NCBI GenBank assembly: GCA_024867545.1
Contig: JANFNE010000006.1
Span: forward strand, 620,001-684,000
Length of the DNA: 64,000 nucleotides
Direction: 5' to 3'
From: Phytopythium helicoides
Lineage: Eukaryota > Oomycota > Peronosporomycetes > Pythiales > Pythiaceae
A program made the translations under genes and the position numbers. Positions within the stretch are counted from its first letter, which is position 1. Each line of letters begins with the position of its first letter. The notes beneath the pieces are model-generated. The model worked only from the letters and a program-made list of their open reading frames with translations. It was not told the DNA's origin and ran no database searches. This document shows, piece after piece, positions 52,062 through 62,219 of this stretch.

Positions 52062-54206
52062 CTACGGCGCAGCAGGGCCACGTCGAGCGGTCTCGAGTAA
52101 AGCTGCCATTGCATCGCGGTTGGACGACGAGTACCCGAGCTCGACGAGATGTGTACGGAACTCTGGGATAGTTAGCGCACCGCACGAGAGGCTGCTGATG
52201 CCTAGCATCACGTCCATCAGCACGTCGGGTTTCTTGATCTTGAGCAACGCATCACGCTCGATAACACTCATGGTTGGGAACGAAAGCTTCCACAGCTCAC
52301 AAAACTTTTTGTCACCAGCCGCCTTGGACACCTTGCCTGATGATGCAGCAGTAGCAGAAGCCAACGTTTCCGGAGTCGCAGCAGTTGAGGCGGACGGTGT
52401 GTCCAACTGAAACGAGCGAGTACGAGGCGTATCAATTGGCTTGAGTCCGTGACGATCTTGGAAAGCGTCAACAGTGCCTTCAGATGATGACCGCTCGCGG
52501 TAACTGCGTTCGGAAGGCGACAGTCGCCCACCGCTTCCTGTACGCCGGATCTGACGAGATCGATTATTGAATTGCTGCTGCTGGCGCAGGAATTGCAGGC
52601 GATGCTGCTGCCGTGGGGACAGCCCGTTGTTTTGCTGCGGTGATGTACGAACTTCTTGGACATTGCCCGCCTTACCGACCGAGACAAAAACCTCTGTCTC
52701 ATCGGGCAGTTCTTCGATATTGAACACTGGCTCGCCGTTTTCCAGCGAAATATCAATGATTTGGCTCTCTCGAACTGCAAAACGAGTCTTGATGACGTTC
52801 AAGATCAGCTGCGGCTCCGTCCCTTCGAAGTAGGAGATACACACGGGCCGACCAAAGGTTGAGAGAGAGTTGACGTTCAGGTGCTTGCAGCGCACATACT
52901 TGGAAGGAAGCCCCTTGCGCGGACGAGGGAGGTTAATCTGCCACAGGCGACTGACACACACGTCACACACACGCTTTGCGCGCTGCTCGGATTCCAGTCC
53001 TGCTGCCACGACTTTTTCTCGCACGGGGTTCGCTAGCCGTGTGCTTGTGCACTTGCTACAGCACTCCTTTTTACAATAGCTGCACTTGTGCTTCCATTCC
53101 AGCAGCGAGAAAAATTTTCGGCACTGTGCGCAGCTTTCCGACTTTTGGTTGTGAACCTGCAATGGCACAGGTCGATCCGGGATCTGGTGCTGCAGCAATG
53201 TGTCAATCTCTTCAAGTGTCACGCTGTTACCCTTGTACAAGCGGAACTCCTCCTTCATAAGCGCCTTGACGAACCCTTCGTTCGGGTACACGACGCCGCG
53301 ACTGGCCATCGCAAAATTGACGGCCGTCACGAGCGACCAGTTGTTGGCGCGCATAAGATACATAATGACAAGCGTGGCCGACCTAGAAATTCCCTGTGTG
53401 CAGTGCACCAGTACGCGTCCGTGCTGCGTGCGCTTAGCCGACTCAATGAAGGCGTACGTCGAGTCAAAGTACGCCGTGATGTCTGCGTCAGCCTTGTCCT
53501 TGATCTTGACGTCATGGTACTTGACGCTGTCGTTCACGAACGGGTCGCCAATGTCAAGACTCGCGTTGACAATGTGCGTGATGCCGAGGTGGTCAATGAC
53601 CTGCTTGGACTGCGCGTGCCACATGTTACCCAAAAAGAGAAAGCCCTCGAGGATCTCGTTTGGGTAGTTGAGGTTGTGCGTTCCGCTGCGCGTGCGCGCA
53701 AGTCCTCCTCCGCCTACTCCTGGCGCGGTGGCCATCTCGTTGAGCATGGCCGCCGATGTGTAAAACGGGTACCGGTACTTGAACGTGAGGAACCCGTCGT
53801 AGAGCAGCTTGACGCTGGTGACGAGTCCGTCTTCGACCAGCATGCGCTCGAGCTGTCTGATCCACGAGCCCTCGTCTCCGCCCGAGCGCTTGATGACGTC
53901 TCCGAAGAGCACAACGTCGCGCAGCTTGCGCTTCTTGGGCGCGAGCATGTATCGCTGCTCAGCCAGCACGCCGGCCTCGACCTCGTCGATGGAGCGCGCG
54001 TGCGGCATGGGCGGCACGGAGATGGCGCTGGGGATGGTGTCGTCCTCAAAGGCCTCGCGCGCGCGCACGTCGATGAGGATCATGCCGCGCGCCGCCTGCA
54101 CCTGGTTATAGAGCCAGCGGCAGGTGACGAGCCCCGTACGCACGACGCGGCGCGGCGGCTCGCCCGCCTCGGCGCGCGCGCCGCCCTGGTCGTCGCCCAC
54201 CGACAT
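52062..54206 (-). CDS. Rhodanese-like / dual-specificity phosphatase / FYVE-type fusion protein
   Basis: 714 aa from ATG at 54206; an upstream in-frame ATG at 54308 is possible. A rhodanese-like domain (about 25-150, MILIDVRAREAFEDDTIPSA) lacks a catalytic Cys, like the docking domain of MAP kinase phosphatases. The phosphatase domain (about 178-325) has the active site HCTQGISRSAT with Cys269 and Arg275. A FYVE-type zinc finger follows (about 359-420: CAQC, WKHKCSYCKKECCSKC, RVCDVC) that should bind PI3P membranes. Next come a ubiquitin-like beta-rich stretch, a Gln/Arg/Ser-rich linker and a short C-terminal helical block. Substrates are probably phosphoproteins or phosphoinositides at endosomes. 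Its paralogue lies immediately upstream at 55103-56212. The fusion is unlike animal MKPs. Confidence 0.88.
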   Translation of the reverse strand: MSVGDDQGGARAEAGEPPRRVVRTGLVTCRWLYNQVQAARGMILIDVRAREAFEDDTIPSAISVPPMPHARSIDEVEAGVLAEQRYMLAPKKRKLRDVVLFGDVIKRSGGDEGSWIRQLERMLVEDGLVTSVKLLYDGFLTFKYRYPFYTSAAMLNEMATAPGVGGGGLARTRSGTHNLNYPNEILEGFLFLGNMWHAQSKQVIDHLGITHIVNASLDIGDPFVNDSVKYHDVKIKDKADADITAYFDSTYAFIESAKRTQHGRVLVHCTQGISRSATLVIMYLMRANNWSLVTAVNFAMASRGVVYPNEGFVKALMKEEFRLYKGNSVTLEEIDTLLQHQIPDRPVPLQVHNQKSESCAQCRKFFSLLEWKHKCSYCKKECCSKCTSTRLANPVREKVVAAGLESEQRAKRVCDVCVSRLWQINLPRPRKGLPSKYVRCKHLNVNSLSTFGRPVCISYFEGTEPQLILNVIKTRFAVRESQIIDISLENGEPVFNIEELPDETEVFVSVGKAGNVQEVRTSPQQNNGLSPRQQHRLQFLRQQQQFNNRSRQIRRTGSGGRLSPSERSYRERSSSEGTVDAFQDRHGLKPIDTPRTRSFQLDTPSASTAATPETLASATAASSGKVSKAAGDKKFCELWKLSFPTMSVIERDALLKIKKPDVLMDVMLGISSLSCGALTIPEFRTHLVELGYSSSNRDAMAALLETARRGPAAP

Positions 54207-55102
54207 GCTGCGCGGCCGCCGGGCGCAGCTAGCGGTCGCGCTCGTCAGGTTCGCGGCGGGAGGAGCGGCTTGCGGGTGTGGACCTGGCGCGGGCTCGCCC
54301 GGGCGCATGCACCCTCGCCTCGCCTCGCCTCGGCCTCTTCGCGGGGGGAAGTGAGCGGCCGGGTGAGCGTTGCCTCGCACCTCGACGTACGGTACAAGCA
54401 GCAAGAGAGACGGAGTGATGCGGGAGAAGCCGCGGCGCGGGATCAGCGGCGCCGAGCGCTTATTGGCCCGCTGGAAGCGTCGCCGACGCGCCTGTCCAAG
54501 CCGCGCGGCTCCACTAAACTTGTGGCGCCGCCGCGCCTGCGATGCAGCAACTGCGCACCTACCACACTCGATAGCCCCGCCACTCTCATGTGCGCCGGAA
54601 CGCTTTAATTTCTGGTGACATCCAGACGCGAGTCAGCTGCCCGGGCAAGAAAGGACGCAAACGGCTCTCTCGGCTCCGTACGTTACTCACCGCCCGAGGC
54701 AACTCGAGCGCCGGACTTGCTTCAGTCGCGGCGCCGCCTTCAACATGCTGGCGCGCCGCAGTCGGCAAAGCGCGCGGATCGGCCGCGCTGGCTGTCTGGC
54801 TGTCGGGTTGTGCACCGAGATGACGCCGGCGGCAGTCGTTGATCGCGCGCTTTGCCTCGCGCTTGCGCATTCGGCGGCGCCTGCTTTCGGCTGCCCGCCG
54901 GCGCCTGATGCGCCAGGGGGGGGGGGGCGGGTCGTGAATGCGCAACGCACGGCGCAGATGAGTGTGTCGAGGCGGCTGCCTGCGCGGCTGGCGTGATGCA
55001 GTGCAGTTTGAACGCGTTACATTACGATGTCGTATCCTACACGGTCGCGCACGCGACTCATTTCCTAGCGTGAGATGCGGTGCCTGATTACTTCAAGAGG
55101 GT
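54207..55102. other. Region between the two phosphatase genes
   Basis: Very GC-rich leader and promoter of the FYVE phosphatase, then a run of 12 G at 54916-54927. No gene is supported; the long plus-strand frames here are shadows of GC-rich sequence. Confidence 0.5.
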
Positions 55103-56212
55103 TTACATGACAGAGCACCGGGCGCGGTCCATCAGCGCGCACTCGACAGGCTGCTCGGCGCCAGACGCTGTCAGCAGCGACGACGATCCGACGGTCTTGA
55201 TGGTCGCCGCCCGGTTCGGCAGGTTCCCGCTTAGCAGTTCGTCCATATCCGACTCGGTCACGCTGAACTTATCGTGGTGCAGCAGCCGCTCCTCGGCCAT
55301 AAGCGCGCGAACGAAGCCGTCGTTCGGGATGATAACGCCGCGGCCGGAACGCACGAAATTGAAAGCCTGTGCGAGCGACCAGTCGAATGCCCGCATCACA
55401 TACATGACGACGAGCGTGGCCGAGCGCGAAATGCCCTGGGTGCAATGCACGAGCACGCGGCCGCCGCTCTGCTTGGCCTCGTCGATGAACGCGAACGTGC
55501 TATCGAAGAAAGCCGAAATGTCGGCGTCCTGTGTGTCGCGGATCTTGACCTCGTGGTACTTGACGCCGTCAGCCTCAAACACGTTGCCCACGTCTAGCGT
55601 GGCGTTGACGACGTGCGTGATGCGGAGGTGGTCGATCACTTGCTTGGAGCTCGCTTGCCACATGTTACCCAGGTACAAAAAGTTATCGACGATCTCGTTT
55701 GGGTACGTGACGTGGTTCATGCCCGAGTGCAGCACGCCCTCGCCGACCGTGCCCTGAGTCGTGTAGAATGGGTATCGCTCGTTGAAAGTCGAGAAGCCGT
55801 CGCACAACGTCTTGACGCTCGCTGCAAGCCCTTCATCCAGCAGCAGCGCCTCGAGTCGGTACAGCCACGAGTCAGCGACGCGCAGGTCTTCCAGCTCGGC
55901 GAACAGCACGATGTCTCTCAGCGAACGTCTAGCAAAAAGCGCCGCCGCGGTCTGCGCCTCTTGGTCGTCCTTGAGTGCGCGCAGCACGTCTTCCAGCGAT
56001 GTACAGGCGTCCGCGGGCATGGGCGGCACGCTGACGGCGCCCACGATCGAGTTGGCGGCGAACGCGTCGCGCGCGCGGCAGTCGACGAGCAGCTCGCCCA
56101 CGCGGATGTTGTTGAACACCCAGCGGCTGTTGACGAAGCGCTTGCTCAACGTGCGCTTGCGGGTGGGCGACGTCGACGCGCAGGGCGCCGCGGGGTTCGG
56201 CGCTTCGCCCAT
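55103..56212 (-). CDS. Rhodanese-like / dual-specificity phosphatase with C-terminal CaaX box
   Basis: 369 aa, single exon. Paralogue of the adjacent gene: the rhodanese-like part (about 30-150, GELLVDCRARDAFAANSI) and phosphatase part (about 168-320) align throughout, with HCTQGISRSAT at 256-266 (Cys257, Arg263). It has no FYVE finger. Instead it ends in CSVM, a classic CaaX signal (Cys, two small/aliphatic residues, Met) for farnesylation, preceded by basic residues (DRAR). So both paralogues appear built to sit on membranes, by different means. Function is expected to be removal of phosphate from Ser/Thr/Tyr of signalling proteins. The ATG at 56212 is the first in frame. Confidence 0.88.
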   Translation of the reverse strand: MGEAPNPAAPCASTSPTRKRTLSKRFVNSRWVFNNIRVGELLVDCRARDAFAANSIVGAVSVPPMPADACTSLEDVLRALKDDQEAQTAAALFARRSLRDIVLFAELEDLRVADSWLYRLEALLLDEGLAASVKTLCDGFSTFNERYPFYTTQGTVGEGVLHSGMNHVTYPNEIVDNFLYLGNMWQASSKQVIDHLRITHVVNATLDVGNVFEADGVKYHEVKIRDTQDADISAFFDSTFAFIDEAKQSGGRVLVHCTQGISRSATLVVMYVMRAFDWSLAQAFNFVRSGRGVIIPNDGFVRALMAEERLLHHDKFSVTESDMDELLSGNLPNRAATIKTVGSSSLLTASGAEQPVECALMDRARCSVM

Positions 56213-57173
56213 CGCGGGGCTCGAGCTCTGGGGGGCGGCGGGCGAATGGAGTTGTGAGGCGTGCGGGCAAAAGTACCCACCTGAAAAACGCCCCCGAGAA
56301 AGCTGTTTTGAGCCGAGCAGCCGGCGAGCGGGTACCTTCGAGAAGCGATGGTCGTCACGGATTTGGTGACTCCTCGGCTAGACGAAGGCTTGCGACATAC
56401 CTGTGAAAATGCATATAACAAGTGGCGAGCTTTTTTCTGAGGTAGCCGGATCTGCGAAACGACGTGGCTGCATGGGACCGAACCGTAACCGTACGTACTT
56501 GTCCGCGTTGCAGTGGTAGCCATCGCGTCGAGGGACCGGAATACGTGACGAGGCAGCGCTTGCACTTGCATAAAACCTGCGGCGGGACTCGGATTCCGAA
56601 TCCTCCTTGACACGCATGGCGTCGCGTCACCCGCCCGCCTCCAGTCGCTGGCTGAAGCGGCCGCCCGTGTCGGACCCCGCAAGACGCGGCGCGTCCGAAG
56701 CTGAAGCACGCGCTCTGGCACCGCGGGAGGCGGAGCTGCGACACCCAGCGGCGCTCGCGGCGGATGTGAAGCTCGCTCGCTCACGGGGGATCCCCACGCC
56801 AGAGAGAGAGAGAGACAGAGGATGGCGAGCGGGCTGAGCGGAGCTGGCTGGCGGCGGAGCAACCGCTGGCGTGGCGCGCCGCCCCGGCTTTGGCGGCCTC
56901 CGCGGCCTCTTGGGGCTCGTGATTGAGCCTGATCGCCGACCCCAGAGCACCTGCTTCCGCCTCCTCACGCGGCCCAGCGGCGCCGCAAAGATGCTGCTCG
57001 GTGCGTCTAATCAAGCGGCGTGGAAGGTGTTGCCGCGACCGCTAGGTTCGCATCAGTCGGGTATGCCTGCGCTAATCCGCACTTAACCCAGGTTACGTGC
57101 AGGTACTAAATCGATAACTGCACGTCCGAAAACCGCTCGTGGAAGGGGAGCGTTCCGAGTCTAACTGATCCTC
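56213..57173. other. Divergent promoter region between the phosphatase and PHD genes
   Basis: Contains a GA microsatellite (56801-56816) and GC-rich sequence. The minus ORF 56146-56862 starts with a hydrophobic stretch, but its composition and overlap with the phosphatase start argue against a gene. Confidence 0.5.
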
Positions 57174-60100
57174 ATGGGGGGCGCCGCCGCCGCCGCCGTG
57201 TGCAGCGTGTGCCTGTCGGCCGACGACTACCACGGGTCCGAGCTCGTGCGCTGTGCGGGCTGCGCGCTGCAGGTGCACGTGCGCTGCTACGGGCGCAGCG
57301 TGTCGGCCGACCTGTCGGCGTGGCGCTGCGAGCCCTGCGGCCTTTCTCCGGCGCCGCTCGTGCCGCCGCAGTGCGCCGTGTGCCCCGTGGCGGGCGGCGC
57401 GCTGCGGCTCACGAGCCAGCGCGACGTGTGGTGCCACGTGCGCTGCGTCAACTGGATCCCCGAGCTCTCGCACAGCCTCGCGGGCGAGCTGGACGAGCAG
57501 GTCGACATCGCGCTGCTCGACGCGAGCCGAGACGCGCTGCGATGCCTGGTTTGCGGCCAGCGCGGGGGCTGCATACAGTGCGTCAGTGGCCGCTGCGCGC
57601 GCTCTTTCCACGTCTCGTGCGCCTTCCGCGCGCCCTCGGCGCTCATCTTCACAGGCTACAACGAGGCCAACCAGCAGATCTACCACTGCAAGACGCATCT
57701 CTCAGATGTCTCCTCGCGCAGGTTCGAGATGGTCGACGACTCGTGGCGCGCGCTCGACGCCGTCAAGGAGCGCGAGCGCGCGCACCCGCTCGTGCCTGGA
57801 CGCTGCCGCTACTGCACGACCAAGCTCACACCTGGCAACCAGGACGTGCACGAGGATCAGTGCATGCTCGCCTGGCTCGCCAAGGAGGACGTTCAAAGGC
57901 GCAAGCTACTGCTCACGCGGCACGGCATCACACCACCCACGATATCCCGCACTAAAAAGTCGACGAGTGGCAAGCAGCGCGGAAAGTCAGATCGACGGGA
58001 CAACGCACAGCGCTCGTCGTCGTCTGGCAAGGCGAGGAGGCAAAACGGATCGAGCACTATCCCTGTGCGGCCGTGCCCCGAGTGCGGAGAGCATATCCGC
58101 GAGACATTGATGATGGGCCACCTCCGTAACAACTGTCCAAAGGCCAAGCACGCGACGCACGGCAAGTGGAAACGCAAGCACACAGATCTGCCGATGGTGA
58201 CTGGTGCTGGCGAGGCTGCTTCCGCAGATCGGGAGGCTTTGCTCGGATCAGACCTCTCAGATGTACTCTTTGACTCGTGGCCGGGTCAAAACGCTGGCGC
58301 ACCCATGAATGCAGCACATCTGTGGAAGGTGGTGGATCGCAACTTTTTCAGCAGCAAGGCGATGGTCAAGAAGCGAATGGATCAGCTCTGTAAGAGCCTC
58401 TGCGGAGCAAAGTTAGATGATGTTAGTAACTTCCGTCGCCGACCTGCTGCGACAGACCTGGACTGCAGAGATGCCGTCCTGTTCGAGTACGGCACACGCG
58501 AGGACCCCGGCTGTGCATCGTTATCATACAAGACATCAGTGCATCGGTGTGATTTTATGATGCGAGCGAGTCGCACCCACTGTGTTAGCGATGTAAGTGC
58601 GGATCCTTGCATTGAGATTATTCCGCGGTCGTCCGCATCAGCAGAGGTTCCAGAGCACGCAGTATTGCAGGATGTGGCACAAGAGAACGGTGAGGACTCG
58701 TCCAAGTATCAAGAATTGGCACTTTCAGGCGACATTCGAGTCGCCTTTCAGAATATCAACGAAGACAAGCTGGCTGCTAGCTGCAAGTTCTTGTTGCGAT
58801 TATCCGGGAAGGAGGCGATCGACCAAGTTGACCAACTTGATCAAGAACGAGGTGTTTGGTCGACATTCCTCCATGACGCTCATTCTACGATGGTTGGTCC
58901 GTTGGGCAAGTTGAAATTACCACTATCACCGATCAACAATTTGCTCATATCGATGACCTCGCTGGATGATGCACCTCACGCCAATGGATTGGAAACTCTT
59001 TCAACAAACCACAACTTTGAAAAGGGTGACATCAACCAGTCGATCAATCTGCTCGCTGATCACCTCAACGAGCAGATGCAAACAAACCGGCGTGAGCTGC
59101 GAGGTCTCGTGAAAAAATTAGAAGCGGTGGAATACAACTACAACAAGTTCCAGAATGTTGCTGCGATCACTGAGATGTACTATAAGGAGTATGCGGCGTG
59201 GAAGCAATTATGCAAAAGCCTTGTCATTGGCTACAGAGGATCGAAATCGTTAGCAGCAGTCATGTCAGGTCTAAGTGCGACTGGCGAGGCTGAAGGATCG
59301 AATTCGACGAATCATGATGACCAAGAAGACGAGGAAGAGCTTATCGATGACGGCACTTGTGTTGTTTGCTTTGATGGTCAATCGCCCGAGTCGAACCCAA
59401 TCGTGTTTTGCGACCGGTGTGAGCTTGCAGTACATCAACGTTGTTATGGGATCGTTAAAGTCCCGAGCAACGAATTCATCTGCGACCGTTGTAAGATTGA
59501 GCGCGAAGGGCAGGACCCGGCGACTTCGGTATTCTGCCAGCTGTGCTCGCTTGGGGACGGTGCGTTCAAGCGGACGATCGACGGCAAATGGGTGCATGTT
59601 GTCTGTGCGCTGTGGTGTCCAAAGGTCTGGATCGGAAACTTGTTGGAGTTGTCGGAGATCAACTTAGTCGGCCCGAGCGCAAATTCAGGTCCGCGATTCC
59701 GCGATACAACATCTGAAGTGCAGGCACTCATTTCCACGTCAGCAACTAATGGGGTTTCATCCGTCAAGAAGACTGCAGCCGACAAAGAAGAAGAAAGCGA
59801 TTCGAGCTTATGCCAAGGGAATCTGTGTATGTATTGCCGAGTCGCTTGTGGACGCACTATCCAGTGCTGCCATTCGGGTTGCTCAGTATCATTCCATCCT
59901 CTGTGTGGTTGGTTCGAGGGTCTGCCAATGACCATTGGGCTGAACGAGAGTGGCTTCATCTACGGCGGTGGTGGCGCAGGGCTGAAATTCCAACTGCTGT
60001 GCAAAAATCATTTGCCTACGGACTACCGCGAGGCGGAACGATTGATCCAGCGACAACGTCGACGAAAAGTGCGCATCGACGCGTTCTTTGTTTACAAGAC

Positions 60101-61794
60101 TAAGAGCAGTCGTTTCAACCATTCGCGCGTCCCAAGCGATGCAGGATCTTCGTTGCTATCTGGGTCGATTGTCCAGGCGATCATCGCCGCCGAGGACTCG
60201 GCCAAGCAAGACGTGAAGGAAGTAGACCCTGGAAGACCCGACTGGACGGACATGACCATGTGCTCGGCATGCTTCGAATTTGTTGTTCCGACGGTTGGTC
60301 CGCTTTCAGACGTCAACATGCTGCATCGTCGCCAGTTTATGATGCGATGCCAATACTGCAATATTTATATCCACCCCGAATGCTGTATCAGCGATATCGG
60401 GCAGTCGGCGACTATTTTTCGCAGCAACTGGATTTGTGAGTGTTGCATCCAGCTTGGTGACAAGAGGGCGAGGGAGGGTTGTATTACCTGCGGACTTTCG
60501 AGCGATTACTTGATGCCATGCGCGAGCAACCCAACCAATTCGAGCAACGGAACTCTGGCTCTTGGCGGGAAGACGCCACCAAAAGTGTCCGAATCTCGTA
60601 AAGATATGCAAAATGACATTTTGCTGCTGCAGAATACTGCAATGGGTGCGCAGCTAGTCCAGGCCTCGCGAGGACCAAATGGAACACAACACCAGCATTC
60701 CGGCAGCAAGAGCTCTCCACGTAGCAATGGTGAGCATGCGCTGACGTTCGACAAGTGGATCCATGTGTACTGCTGTAAATGGAAGAAAGCCAAGGTGGTG
60801 AAGCGTCATCACGTTCAACACGCACATGCTCCACCGCCAGCTCCGGCAAGTACTCCCAGCTCGCTGTTGGCGACTGTTGCTCGTTGCGACGTGTGCTCTA
60901 GACGATCGGTACGTACAGTTCTTGGCCATTTTGTATTCTTCCTCGATAGCTAACCCGTTTCATTATGCAAAGGGTGAGCTTGTAAGCTGTGCACAGTGCC
61001 AGAAGCGTTTTCACCCACTCTGTGCTGCCAAGAAGAAACGCTTTTGCGCCCGATCGAGTCGATCGGATTGGAAGTTCTATTGCGACGCCCACGCACCGTC
61101 CGACGCTGTATTCGATGTCAAGCGCCAATCGTGGATAACGCGAGAGATCTTGAACCAGCTGATAGATCTGCGCCAATCACTAGAGCGCGGGCGAATGCTT
61201 CTTGAGATGTCACGCCAACGTGATCGTCAGCAGAAGCGATTGCTGAATGTTGCCGAGGTACCGCTGATGACAGCATCCGTCGATATTGTTGTCAAGAAGC
61301 GACCTTCCGCCGTGATGCGCGAAGTTTACCACTCTATGACCGGTGACACACTAAAAGACACTCCACGGCGACCAAAGCCGCATCCTGCTACACCCGTCCG
61401 GCCCAACCGTAGAACATCAAGTCGCCGAACTGGCGGCGGTAAAGCCGAAGCGGATGAAGGAGCAGACGCAGAGCAAACCCCTCACCGAACCAGTGCTCGT
61501 CTTGCAGCTACACCATCATCAGCTTCAAAACGAACACGCGGATCGGCGGGCGTTGAAGAGATTGCATCTGGATCGAGGCCAAAACGGCGTCGCCTCGAGA
61601 TTGAGATGGAGGAGGTGACGGATTTGCCAGCTCGGCCAACGCGAAGCAGTGGAAGACGAGCATCGCCTCGTAACGAAGAAGATCACGCTACACTGAGGGC
61701 CCAGAAGCTTTTCTTCGAGGACACTTCGCTCGAAGATGCCGAACAAGATTTTGATGATATCGTCCCCGAGATGTTCCCGGAAATGGTACGGTGA
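57174..61794 (+). CDS. Large multi-PHD-finger chromatin protein
   Basis: Exons 57174-60908 and 60973-61794; 1,518 aa. Three zinc-finger clusters. N-terminal: PHD (CSVCLSADDYHGSELVRCAG ... CEPC) plus extended PHD (CAVCPVAGGAL to FHVSCAFRA and YHCKTH). Central (about 725-950): CVVCFDGQSPESNPIVFCDR, CELAVHQRCYGI, then an extended PHD with WVHVVCALWCP and FHPLCGWFEG; this PHD-knuckle-PHD order is that of BRPF/Jade/AF10 proteins, readers of the H3 tail. Third (from about 1020): CSACFEFV, CQYCNIYIHPECC, WICECC, WIHVYCCKWKK, and, across the intron, CDVC and FHPLCAAKK. A C2HC-like CPECGEHIRETLMMGH unit lies near residue 300. The C-terminus is basic, with repeated RRxSxR and TPxRP motifs. Probably a nuclear histone reader; no catalytic domain is visible. 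Confidence 0.88.
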
Positions 61795-62219
61795 GATTGT
61801 TCCCACAATGGAATGCGTGCGTGTGATCTGATGAATATTCGTCTTGTGTGCAGATTGACGTGTAGGTCATTAATGGGTCGACTCTAACCGAACATGACGC
61901 AACTGTTTCCCTACTTGCTCTATGTGCGTGTGTTCCTACCAAAAGGCTTGATGTTTCACAAGTGTTACACTGGAGGTCGGTGCAGCCTGGGCAAAGGGTG
62001 GTGCGGTTTGATTGATCAGCACACCGAGAGGCACGTTCTTCAAGTTGGTCAATCCGCTTATAGTCATCGCTGTTATTTTAGGAACCACCTGCTCTTTGGT
62101 CTTGGCGATCGCGATCGAAGGAAAGGTAGTGACAGTTCTCGCACGTGTCTAAGCGGCATGAGCCGAGATCGTTGCAGCTGTAGTGCGGTTGCTGACTCCA
62201 ACCCAGCGCGAAGCGCCAA
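61795..62219. other. Intergenic between PHD protein and kinesin
   Basis: No gene recognised; short ORFs on both strands have no domain. Probably the 3' UTR of the PHD gene and the kinesin promoter. Confidence 0.5.

Noticed and set aside
53088..54608. 506-codon plus-strand ORF opposite the FYVE phosphatase
   Set aside because: Mirror frame of a high-GC3 coding region; composition typical of shadow ORFs.
56146..56862. Secreted protein with signal peptide (LAILCLSLSLAWG)
   Set aside because: Overlaps the phosphatase 5' end in another frame, contains a GA microsatellite, and has no RXLR or Cys pattern of oomycete effectors.
57253..58110. Long ORF in another frame of the PHD gene
   Set aside because: Ala/Arg/Ser-rich shadow; the PHD frame has ordered Cys/His spacing and is clearly the real one.
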